Origin: Nitrospiraceae bacterium
Lineage (GTDB): Bacteria > Nitrospirota > Nitrospiria > Nitrospirales > Nitrospiraceae
Assembly: GCA_009692155.1 (NCBI GenBank)
Contig: SHZW01000010.1
Coordinates: 1-64,000, forward strand
Length of the DNA: 64,000 nt
Reading direction: 5' to 3'
The notes beneath the pieces are model-generated. The model had not been told where the DNA came from. It made no database searches and worked only from the letters and a program-made list of their open reading frames with translations. Below, piece by piece: positions 1-7,572 of this stretch (its first letter is position 1; every line of letters starts with the position of its first letter). The translations under genes were made by a program, and so were the position numbers.

Positions 1-158
1 AGATTTAGAGCAGCAAATAGAGCAAATGGAAGCAGAAATTAAGAAACGGCGATAAGAGAAAACCATGTCTGCTCGCACGCCACCAGGCAGAACGGGATCG
101 AGGCAACACACTCCAAACCGAATGCGCATAGCATTTTAGGCGGTGAGCCGGTGCGGTG

Positions 159-671
159 ATGAACCGAACTCCCTCCCTTGTCTGCCTGCTTGCCCTAGCC
201 CTTGCCTCGTGCGTTACACATGAACAGCCGCCCTCGCTCCCTTCCACTGCCGAGCGTCCGACATTCACAAGCACAGTGCTGAGCGTGACCGATGGGGATA
301 CGCTCACCGTCTTGGTCAATGACGTAAGGGAAAAAGTCAGGCTCAATGGCATTGATTGCCCGGAAAGCGATCAGCCATTTGGCAGTCAGGCCACGCAACT
401 GGCCAAGCAACTTGCCCTGGAGAAAGCGGTGACGGTCACAGACTTCGGGCGTGACAAGTACCATCGGATGTTGGGAGAGATTGTCCTTCCTGACGGGCGT
501 ATGCTCAATCGAGAATTGGTCAGGGAGGGCTTTTGCTGGTGGTATCGCAAGTACGCAGCGGGGGATACGACGCTGGAACGGTTAGAGACTGAGGCGAGAG
601 AGGCCAAGCGGGGGCTGTGGACTGACGCAAACCCGATCCCGCCGTGGGAGTGGAGACACCGTGGCAGATAG
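159..671 (+). CDS. Thermonuclease-family (SNase-like) lipoprotein
   Basis: Predicted secreted staphylococcal-nuclease-fold protein that would hydrolyse phosphodiester bonds in DNA or RNA outside the cytoplasm. Residues 1-18 form a short hydrophobic signal ending in a lipobox-like LASC, so the mature protein is probably a lipoprotein. The SNase domain runs from about residue 45 to 160, with VTDGDTLTV, the RLNGIDCPE strand carrying an acidic metal-site residue, and GRDKYHRMLGEI carrying the basic catalytic residues. I prefer ATG 159 over the overlapping GTG 156. It lies inside the presumed integrated element that ends at the tRNA fragment near 1850, where such nucleases are common cargo. Family assignment is firm; substrate is unknown. 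Confidence 0.85.
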   Translation: MNRTPSLVCLLALALASCVTHEQPPSLPSTAERPTFTSTVLSVTDGDTLTVLVNDVREKVRLNGIDCPESDQPFGSQATQLAKQLALEKAVTVTDFGRDKYHRMLGEIVLPDGRMLNRELVREGFCWWYRKYAAGDTTLERLETEAREAKRGLWTDANPIPPWEWRHRGR

Positions 672-678
672 TCGACAG

Positions 679-1041
679 CTACCTGTTCGGCCTCCCATAC
701 GGGCTATAGGGCATGGCCTGTTGCACCGGAGGAACCGTTGGTATCAGCACCGGAGGCGCAGCATTATGATTAAACGGCTGCATAGGTGTCGGTGTAGGAT
801 ATGTATAAATCGAACCACTTGTCGGTCCCGCAGGCCCGTTAAACTGGTAGCCCTGAAAGCCGTTGCCGTAGTTGTAGATCGTACCTGAGTTCCCCTTATT
901 ATCCTGATACGACTGGAACCCGTTGCCGAAATTGTAAATCGTTCCGCTCGTCCCGTCGCTGCCGTTGAAGGTGCTGAACTGAGCAGAGGCTGGCACGACC
1001 AACGCCAGCACAACGAATATGGTCAAGATAAGCTGTTTCAT
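679..1041 (-). CDS. Secreted Gly/Asn/Tyr-rich repeat protein
   Basis: Small exported protein of about 120 residues with a clear signal peptide (MKQLILTIFVVLALVVPASA). The mature part holds three imperfect copies of a module resembling SGTIYNYGNGFQGYQ, followed by a Pro-rich tail with YPTPTPMQP. The start at 1041 is chosen because GGGAGG lies eight bases upstream, whereas the in-frame start at 1065 lacks a good site. No enzyme motif is visible. The repeat type is seen in small periplasmic or surface proteins of unknown role. It converges on the nuclease gene with only a few bases between them. Confidence 0.7.
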   Translation of the reverse strand: MKQLILTIFVVLALVVPASAQFSTFNGSDGTSGTIYNFGNGFQSYQDNKGNSGTIYNYGNGFQGYQFNGPAGPTSGSIYTYPTPTPMQPFNHNAAPPVLIPTVPPVQQAMPYSPYGRPNR

Positions 1042-1238
1042 GTTGTGCCTCCCTGGCTGTTTCACGATGCGGCATCTCTCATAGCCTATATAATCAGCTT
1101 ACGGCACATATCCTCATTTGACAACTAGCGGGTCGGCAACGTGATCGATTGGTTAATCGACGCTGTCCCTACCCTTGACACCTCTCCAACTAGACAAACT
1201 GGACACCCCCCCCCGACAGAAGCCGAAGGTCCCCCCAG

Positions 1239-1799
1239 TCAGGAAACTACGCTCGTAAGTAGCTCTTCGAGCGTCCGTCCTCCCGTGATGCCGACTCCCT
1301 GCTTCTCGACGTACCCGCGACTCTTGCCCTGCGTCTTGAGATAGAACAGGATCGCCCACGGCTGGCCCTTGACCACGGCATCCAACAACTTGAGCTCCGC
1401 CATGTCCATCATCAGTTCCCGCTCCTCGCTGACGACTTCCTTAATTTCCGGATGCCGCTTGAGTGAGTCGTAGATCGTTTGCCGACTGCAGCCGATGAGT
1501 CGCGCCGCGACGGAGATCATGCCCTTCGCCTGTGTCAGCGCGGAGATGAGCAGTGCAGGGGAGTAGATTTCTGGTTTCGTTGGGGGCGGTCGTCTGATGT
1601 TCGCCGAGATTATACTGACCCCTCCTTGTGCCGAGTCCGATAGGCCGCGAGCGCTTGGCGACGTTCCTACGCATGCCAGTATCCTGCGATTCGGACTTTC
1701 TGCGTGATGTCGGCGATCAGGAAGGGGGCGACGATGGCTCGATGGTTGTCCTATATCGGACACGCATTCTGTAAGTGCTTGTAAATGCTTGTTACTCAT
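1239..1799 (-). CDS. HTH protein, phage terminase small subunit-like
   Basis: The C-terminal 110 residues resemble phage terminase small subunits and related helix-turn-helix proteins: AARLIGCSRQTIYDSLKRHP is a typical recognition helix, followed by an acidic helix (EERELMMDMAELKLLDAV) and GQPWAILFYLKTQGKSRGY. The role would be DNA recognition for packaging or mobile-element regulation. I place the start at 1799 because AGGAG lies six bases upstream. The first 75 residues look low in complexity and may not be native. An AAGGAGG also sits near 1625 just ahead of the conserved part, so a shorter product is possible. It is the last gene before the tRNA fragment, which fits a prophage or integrative-element end. 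Confidence 0.6.
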   Translation of the reverse strand: MSNKHLQALTECVSDIGQPSSHRRPLPDRRHHAESPNRRILACVGTSPSARGLSDSAQGGVSIISANIRRPPPTKPEIYSPALLISALTQAKGMISVAARLIGCSRQTIYDSLKRHPEIKEVVSEERELMMDMAELKLLDAVVKGQPWAILFYLKTQGKSRGYVEKQGVGITGGRTLEELLTSVVS

Positions 1800-1849
1800 C
1801 GGACGCTCCTGAATCATCATCTTGTTGATTTTCTTCAGATTCGTCCGTC

Positions 1850-1893
1850 CTCTCAAGGCTCAGACACGGGTTCAAATCCCGTTGGGACCACCA
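1850..1893 (+). repeat. 3' fragment of a tRNA gene (probable att site)
   Basis: Bases 1866-1882 form a perfect T arm (ACGGG, loop TTCAAAT, CCCGT), followed by a seven-base acceptor strand TGGGACC, discriminator A and CCA at 1891-1893. The anticodon-loop-like CTCTCAA at 1850-1856 would give anticodon CTC (Glu). The 5' half of a tRNA (starting GGTCCCA) is absent upstream. Such 3' fragments are left as the distal attachment site when a tyrosine recombinase element integrates into a tRNA gene. The orientation predicts that the element lies to the left and that the intact tRNA is beyond the window. Confidence 0.65.
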
Positions 1894-2058
1894 TACCAAC
1901 CTTCGGTTGAGCCGGCGGCTTATGTTCGCTTTATCGAAATTGACGCCGCCGGAGAAACCCCATAATTGATTCTTTTCTCTTCGCGGCAGCGTCAGCGGGC
2001 AACATTCCGCTCCCGCTTCGGCTAGCAAGCCATACTACCCCTCGCTCGCGTGCGCCGT

Positions 2059-3138
2059 TTATTCCTTCGCTGGCGCCCGCGCTTTCACTTGATTGCGTCC
2101 ATCGTGCTTGGCGCGAGCCAGCGCGACTTCGACGGCTTTCCTCAATTCCTCCAGGTGGGGCAACACGGTTGTCACCGATTTGTCATGGAAGACGACGGCG
2201 AAGCGGTTGCCATCGTAGCGGAATGCCTTGCCGTCACCGGACAGGTTCGTGACCTTCCTGGCGACCATGCGCAGGATTTGATCGCCCACCGCATACCCAT
2301 GCGCGTCGTTGAGATGCTTCATGCCGTCCAGGTCGATCAGGGCGATGGTATACCGGCTGCCGAGGTTGGCCACGGCCTGGTCCCAGTAGGGCCGGCCGCG
2401 CATGCCGGTCAGTTCGTCATAGTAGGTGGACTGGTAGATCTCCGCGTACGCGGCGATGATCAGGATCAGTCCGGCCGTGGCCAGGAAATTCGTCGGCGAC
2501 CATCCTGCCCGGGTGCCGTGCAACGCGAGGAAGACGGAGACCAATGCCCAGAAAAATCCCCTGTCCACGGGATTTCGGTAGGACGTGAAGCGCACCGTCT
2601 GCAGCGCCAGCGCCGCTCCGAATGCCACGAGAGCCGGCTGCGCGACAGGGGTCCAGGCGGTGTACCGGGGAGCGATGAACGAAGACTCCAGCGCGGCTGC
2701 GAAGTCGACGTTCTCGGGAAGGCCGATCCAGGATACGAAGAAGACTTGCAGGAGCACCAGAATCAGTCGCGCGAATTCCCGTGAGATCAGGAGGCTCCGC
2801 TCGGTGATCAACGACAGGGCCAAGAGGTTGAGCGGCAGCAACAGCGCGACTGCGTTGAACATGACGCGACCGACATCCGTCGAGGCGGCCGCTCCGGCTG
2901 CCAGGTGGAGCAACGCGAGATCCGCCAGAGCCAGGAGCAACATGGCGAACAGGATCCGGCTGTGGCGCACATACAAACCGAGCAAAATCCCGACCGCAAG
3001 AACCAGGTAGGCAAACGCCTGTTCAAGCGGCAGCATCACATTCGGCAATCCCCCCGGGCGGAGAAATCCCACAGCCGCCAGGACCAGCAGGCTGTCAGGC
3101 AGGAGAAACGAGACCACCCATGTCCAAACACTCGCCAT
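2059..3138 (-). CDS. Membrane protein with degenerate GGDEF domain
   Basis: Roughly residues 1-220 contain about seven hydrophobic segments (for example SLLVLAAVGFL, FAMLLLALADLALLHLA, FLATAGLILIIAAYAEIY). From residue 225 a GGDEF domain follows, opening with YYDELTGMRGRPYWD and containing ALIDLDGMKHLNDAHGYAVG. The signature that should read GG(D/E)EF reads RYDGNRF, so the active-site residues are lost and diguanylate cyclase activity is unlikely. It may instead bind c-di-GMP or GTP, or act as a scaffold. Many PilZ (c-di-GMP receptor) genes lie 30 kb downstream. It stands alone, with the start at 3138. Confidence 0.85.
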   Translation of the reverse strand: MASVWTWVVSFLLPDSLLVLAAVGFLRPGGLPNVMLPLEQAFAYLVLAVGILLGLYVRHSRILFAMLLLALADLALLHLAAGAAASTDVGRVMFNAVALLLPLNLLALSLITERSLLISREFARLILVLLQVFFVSWIGLPENVDFAAALESSFIAPRYTAWTPVAQPALVAFGAALALQTVRFTSYRNPVDRGFFWALVSVFLALHGTRAGWSPTNFLATAGLILIIAAYAEIYQSTYYDELTGMRGRPYWDQAVANLGSRYTIALIDLDGMKHLNDAHGYAVGDQILRMVARKVTNLSGDGKAFRYDGNRFAVVFHDKSVTTVLPHLEELRKAVEVALARAKHDGRNQVKARAPAKE

Positions 3139-3350
3139 AACTGACCACCAAGCTTAGCATGTCCACCTCATATATGGTGGTGGCCAAGATATAGCGGCGG
3201 AACCAGTCAACCGCAAGAAAATTAAGGGCTTTCGGAGATCTTTAGTCGGCTTTCGATTGAAGAATGCGATGAAGCGATAGGGCCAACAAAGCGGGATCAC
3301 CCCGCCAATCGGCTCTACCGCTGATGCGCGCATCCCCGTACAGTGAACCC

Positions 3351-3848
3351 ATGCAATCCATCGTGCGAGCCCTGATCGTCCTGAGTCTCTGCGGTGCGGC
3401 CGCCGGCTGCTCCAGCCTGATTGTTCGCGACGGCGACTCCGGTGCGCTCGTTGTCGGCAAGCTTGTCGCTCGTGTGCTGGTGGCCGTCCCGACGGTCGGG
3501 ATCAGCGAAGGCATTCTGGTTGATCTCAAAGATGCCGAGCGCAATCGCGCCTGGCACAGGCAGCAGTTGCCGCAGAGCGCAGAAGCCTGTCGAAAGGAAT
3601 GGGAAAGCTACGTCGAGGACCGCAAGTTGAGGCATATTCCTGACCAGGTGATCAGCGCCATGCTTGCCGCCACCGGCCAGGATTACATGGGCAGCGCCGT
3701 GCGCGCCCTGAATATGGCCGGCGTCGTGCCGGACGCCGACGGATTGCAAGCCGAGTGGCAACGCACGCTCGCACGAGAGCCGCAAGCAGCCCTGCTCTCC
3801 GACTGTTCGCGCCGCTTTCATATCGACCGGTTTTCTTCTCTCCACTGA
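3351..3848 (+). CDS. Hypothetical lipoprotein
   Basis: Predicted outer-membrane or periplasmic lipoprotein with a hydrophobic leader (MQSIVRALIVLSLCGAAAGC) ending in an AAGC lipobox. The start at 3351 is chosen because it gives a normal signal length; an in-frame ATG at 3324 also exists. The mature part has a hydrophobic stretch (LVARVLVAVPTVGIS) and three later cysteines, with no recognised domain. Its last 20 codons recur in frame with about 80% base identity at 9509-9568, where only the tail of a paralogue remains. Function unknown. Confidence 0.7.
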   Translation: MQSIVRALIVLSLCGAAAGCSSLIVRDGDSGALVVGKLVARVLVAVPTVGISEGILVDLKDAERNRAWHRQQLPQSAEACRKEWESYVEDRKLRHIPDQVISAMLAATGQDYMGSAVRALNMAGVVPDADGLQAEWQRTLAREPQAALLSDCSRRFHIDRFSSLH

Positions 3849-4079
3849 CGTCCCGCGCACAAGCCGTTTCGCGTCCCCCGGATTAACGCCTCTTCTCCTC
3901 TTGCCAAGTGAGCCGAGACCTGAACAAACCACGTTTGAACTGTGGGGAATGTTTCTATCTAGTTGAAATATATTAGAGATCAACACTTGATCGGGGGTTG
4001 TTTTATGCTACCATTATCCCCGTTTTTGTAGAGGAGCCAAATTGATACAGGATACGACTCGATAGCTCCGGTACATTCG

Positions 4080-4809
4080 ATGCCATCTATTGAAGAGCAA
4101 CGCCAGCTCCTTCTGGAACGCATGACGGCAGCCGGAACAGGCCGGCCTTCGCTGGAAAGACGAAGGCGAAGGCGAACGAACCTCCCTCCGCCGAAAAAGA
4201 GCTGGTCGCTCCCGCCGAAGGTCAAACAGTACCTGCCCTACGCGGTCGTCTTCCTGGTGATCCTTGCCGCGCTCTTGCACAATCCCCCAAGGAACAATGA
4301 CGTTCCTCCGTATGGAAAAAGCGAGGATCGCGAGGGCGGTCGCGGAAATCCGATACTTTGAGAAAGAGATTAAAGCCTATTATATTGAGCATGAACGATA
4401 CCCCAACTCCTTGCTCGAACTGGGGCGTTCCTTTAACAACCTCCTTGATCCCTGGGGGAACCAGTACCAATATTTATTGATTGCAGGGGCAGGATTCGTG
4501 GATAGCGGTGGGAGCGCAGACACGTACTACGCTCGCGGTAGTTGGACATCAGGGATTGTCACAGTTGCTGCTGGCGGCAAGGCTGGGCTCTGGAGTGGCA
4601 GTTGGTTTGTGAGCGAAGCCTGGGCAGCTCCCGATGGCGGAGCTGCACCGCGCAAGGATCGGTTTCTGGTCCCGATCAATTCGGACTACGATCTCTACAG
4701 CATGGGACCGGATGGACAAAGCAGCCAGCCCCTGACCGTCCCTGTAAGTATGGATGACATCATCCACGCCAGTGACGGCGCCTATGTGGGGCTGGCCGAA
4801 AATTTTTAA
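4080..4809 (+). pseudogene. Frameshifted pseudopilin-like (GspG-type) membrane protein
   Basis: The N-terminal frame (from 4080) encodes a basic cytoplasmic segment and one membrane helix (YLPYAVVFLVILAALL). The C-terminal frame (to 4809) encodes a GspG/type II pseudopilin-like domain: ARIARAVAEIRYFEKEIKAY, HERYPNSLLELG, LDPWGNQYQYL and a late YSMGPDG. The frames join if one C is removed from the C5 run at 4284-4288, giving one protein of about 242 residues. This suggests a single-base sequencing error or a recent mutation. Unlike true pseudopilins there is no short prepilin leader before the helix, so it is probably a bitopic protein with a pilin-like periplasmic domain. Two overlapping genes is the weaker alternative. 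Confidence 0.65.
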
Positions 4810-5097
4810 TGAAACCTGATTGATGAAGCTCGATACAGGGGCCATCGCCACAATCATCAAGTAGCCGGATCGCCGGCGTCCAGTCTTCTCCACGCTAGCT
4901 TCACTCATGTCTTGTCACATCGCGTTGTTTTGGCCTCAACCCACCCAAGCCTAGCGGTGAGGCACGACCCAGAGCGCCCTTGCTCATGGGAAGAGTGCCG
5001 TGCTAGGCTTTCGCTGGCGTGAGGTGTTCGCGTATGAGCCTGGCGATTTGCGCGCGGGCTTTTGCGTACACCTCATTCGATTACAGGAGGTGCTTCC

Positions 5098-5532
5098 ATG
5101 GGAGAAGTAGATGCCGCTCCCGAAACGGCGGCCAGAGTTGTTGAAGATCTCACCGCCATGGAGGTTGATCCCGCAAAGGGAGAACGCCTCCATAAAGCAG
5201 CCCTCATATATTCCAGCTCAGGGACGGCGTACCGCATGCTGTCCAAGACCCTCAAAACCGGACAGGTGGATCTCGTCCACTACGGCTGCGCTCTCGACGA
5301 GGAGGGCAATCCGACGTCGAAGTGGAGTATCCGGCGCATTCTGGAACAAGCCTCCGAGCGGTTCGACAAAGAGATCGCCGGCATCCAGAAGACCATCAAG
5401 GACAGCGGAGAGGAAGTCGTGGGAGTCTGGGTGCATGACATGACCGCCATGCCCGATGTCGAGACGCAAGGCAACAGCCTGAAGGAGTGGGGCAGGAAGA
5501 TGGCGGTTGAGGCGCGGAAAAAGCCCTCCTAA
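5098..5532 (+). CDS. Conserved hypothetical protein, about 145 aa
   Basis: Soluble, acidic, helix-rich protein with no signal peptide or membrane helix. The start at 5098 is fixed by a strong AGGAGG eight bases upstream. The sequence includes EVDPAKGERLHKAALIYSSS, HYGCALDEEGNPTSKWSIRR and GVWVHDMTAMPDVETQGNS; I recognise no family. Its stop overlaps the stop of the convergent ATP-grasp gene by four bases. The upstream 290 bases hold a nine-base inverted repeat (AAGCCTAGC at 4947-4955 and GCTAGGCTT at 5002-5010) that could form a leader hairpin. Confidence 0.7.
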   Translation: MGEVDAAPETAARVVEDLTAMEVDPAKGERLHKAALIYSSSGTAYRMLSKTLKTGQVDLVHYGCALDEEGNPTSKWSIRRILEQASERFDKEIAGIQKTIKDSGEEVVGVWVHDMTAMPDVETQGNSLKEWGRKMAVEARKKPS

Positions 5533-6818
5533 AAGCGGATCATCCGGCCTCGCGGCGCAGGAGTCTGCACGGGATCGGCAGTCTGACCGGCGGCTGTGTC
5601 GCTGATCACAAACTCCAGGCGGCGATGCGCGTCTCGAAGCGCTGCCTCGACCGCGTCGGAAGTCTCGCCGCGGGCGATGAGGAAACCGAGATAGCGCGTC
5701 CCCTCCGGAAGCGGCACGAGTTCCTCCCCCAGCCCTACGGTGACTGCCAGTTCCTCAACCCCCGGAACCTTCAGCGCCTCTTTCTCTCCACGGACTTCTC
5801 TCAAAATGCCGGCGCGTGGGATCGGGAGCATCATCACTCCGGCCGCACGACGCTCGCGCTGAAGCTCGAGTAAGGGAAGGTCCATCCGGAGGGCGTGACG
5901 CAGGATCACCTCCTCCAATGACGCGCCGGCGCCGAAGCGCAGCGTCCGGGAGCACCGGCCGCCGATCGAGCGCGCGGCGACCTCAATGACCCACGGGCCG
6001 CGCTCGTTCACACGCAGCTCGCCATGCACCGGTCCTTCGCGCAGGCCGAGCGCGCTGACGGCCCTGGCCGCGCAAGACTCGATTTCAGCCTGGATGCCGG
6101 TCGGGAGCCGTGACGGGGTGACATAGATCGTTTCCTCGAAAAACGGTCCCTCCAGCGGGTCCGGCTTATCGAAAAGAGCCAGGACGCGCAGCTCCCCGTT
6201 CGTCAACAACCCCTCCAGCGCCACTTCGCGCCCCGGCACGAACTCTTCCACGAGTACGTCGCGCGGGACTACGCCTAATTTTTCCAGGAGCGCCGCCACG
6301 CGGCGGAACGCGGCGATGAACTCTGTGGCATCGTTCGCCCGGATCACGCCACAGCTCGAGGAGAGGACGAGCGGTTTGATTACGCACGGGAAGGTCACCG
6401 AGGAGGCGAGAGTGACAGGGTCCTGGTCCAGGGAAACCCGGACAAAGCGCGGGACAGGGACACCGTGCTGGCGCAGGAGTTCCCGCATGCGGTGTTTATT
6501 GCGCGCCGCGTCCGCCGAGGCGACGGAGTTGTGCGGCAGGCCAAGCGCCGCCGAGATCGCGGCCGCGACGATGGTCGTGGTGTCGTCCACCCCGATCACG
6601 GCGTCAATCGGCTGGGATCGGGCGAACGCCGTCACGGTCCGGGCAGAGCCGTCAGGGTCTTTGAAGTCAAGGGCCAGAAAATCGGTGAGCGGCGGTCCCG
6701 ACCACAAGGAGACCCGGTCGGATGCTGTCGTCACATCAAGCTTCAGGCGTTGGGCCGCCTCAAGAAACCCTTCCGCTCGGTAGGTCGTAGAAGGGAGGAG
6801 GAGGAGCACCCGTGGCAT
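5529..6818 (-). CDS. ATP-grasp domain protein
   Basis: ATP-grasp enzyme of about 429 residues. This superfamily joins a carboxylate to an amine, thiol or other nucleophile through an acyl-phosphate. An N-terminal preATP-grasp region (residues 1-110, with VLLLLPSTTY) is followed by the ATP-grasp core: NKHRMRELLRQHGVPVPRF, FPCVIKPLVLSSSCGV, VLVEEFVPGREVALEGLL and the metal-binding WVIEVAARSIGG. It resembles the carbamoyl-phosphate-synthase-L-like and amino-acid ligase branches, but the substrate cannot be read from sequence. It is the last gene of a minus-strand cluster with a DUF169 protein (20-base gap) and a CCAEP-tail radical SAM protein, so it may ligate or modify that pathway's product. 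Confidence 0.88.
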   Translation of the reverse strand: MPRVLLLLPSTTYRAEGFLEAAQRLKLDVTTASDRVSLWSGPPLTDFLALDFKDPDGSARTVTAFARSQPIDAVIGVDDTTTIVAAAISAALGLPHNSVASADAARNKHRMRELLRQHGVPVPRFVRVSLDQDPVTLASSVTFPCVIKPLVLSSSCGVIRANDATEFIAAFRRVAALLEKLGVVPRDVLVEEFVPGREVALEGLLTNGELRVLALFDKPDPLEGPFFEETIYVTPSRLPTGIQAEIESCAARAVSALGLREGPVHGELRVNERGPWVIEVAARSIGGRCSRTLRFGAGASLEEVILRHALRMDLPLLELQRERRAAGVMMLPIPRAGILREVRGEKEALKVPGVEELAVTVGLGEELVPLPEGTRYLGFLIARGETSDAVEAALRDAHRRLEFVISDTAAGQTADPVQTPAPRGRMIRF

Positions 6819-6837
6819 GTGAGGCTCCTAGGACACG

Positions 6838-7542
6838 CTATGTACGCGTGCCGGCACGATCTCGATGGAAGATCTCCAATTGGCGATTCGCCTCGGTGAT
6901 CGTCGCCAGCTTGCCCACCACCTCGGCGACTTTCGAGCCGGGGATGGCATAATAACCTTCGTTGTCTCCCAGCCCGGTGTACACGCGGTTGCCGATGCAG
7001 CCGAAGCTGGTCGCGGCACGCCCCGACTGGATCGCCTCCGGGATCACGGCGCAGGTCGGCCGTCCCATCGTCGCGCCGCCGCCGGCGACCCCGGCCGCCT
7101 GCGCCGCTTCGGCCAACAGCATCAGTTGCTTGACGGTCCCGCGCACCAGGACGATGTCGGGTTCGAAGGTCGCGTCGGCCAGCGGCGCATAGACTGCGAC
7201 GCCGAATCCGCCCTGACGGCGTGGAATCATCGGAATCTCCTCCATCTTGATGTACTGCAGGCCCACCATCGTCTGCACGATTGCGTTGAGTTCCTTCGTG
7301 GTCTCGGGAGGAAGGTCAATTCCATGCGTGTGTGCGCCGACTGGACAGGTATAGTGATCCGACGCCTCGGTGTAAAAGACTTTCCCCTCCGCAGCGAGAC
7401 GCCAGTACCCGCATCCGGCCGGCGCGGCCGCGTCAATCCGGGGCACATTCGGCGGAGCGGTTTTCCGGAACGCGATCGCGACCGGCGGCAATTTCAGTCC
7501 GAGGAGTTGCTTCAACTGCGTGCCCTGTCTCGTCTGATTCAT
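6838..7542 (-). CDS. DUF169 domain protein
   Basis: About 234 residues matching the DUF169 family, which occurs in methanogens and diverse bacteria and often neighbours radical SAM or redox genes; its biochemical role is unsettled. Family hallmarks include LKLPPVAIAFRK near the N-terminus, CGYWRLAAEG, TCPVGAHTHG and GRPTCAVIPEAIQSG, then FGCIGNRVYTGLGDNEGYYA. Several conserved cysteines could bind a metal or cofactor. It sits between the radical SAM gene (30-base gap) and the ATP-grasp gene (20-base gap), all on the minus strand and so probably co-transcribed. Confidence 0.85.
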   Translation of the reverse strand: MNQTRQGTQLKQLLGLKLPPVAIAFRKTAPPNVPRIDAAAPAGCGYWRLAAEGKVFYTEASDHYTCPVGAHTHGIDLPPETTKELNAIVQTMVGLQYIKMEEIPMIPRRQGGFGVAVYAPLADATFEPDIVLVRGTVKQLMLLAEAAQAAGVAGGGATMGRPTCAVIPEAIQSGRAATSFGCIGNRVYTGLGDNEGYYAIPGSKVAEVVGKLATITEANRQLEIFHRDRAGTRT

Positions 7543-7572
7543 CAGATGATTCCTCCCTGCTCGATGGGTTCT

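Noticed and set aside
1792-2028. Minus-strand frame containing WSQRDLNPCLSLERT
   Set aside because: This is the well-known translation artefact of an antisense tRNA sequence; it instead points to the tRNA fragment on the + strand.
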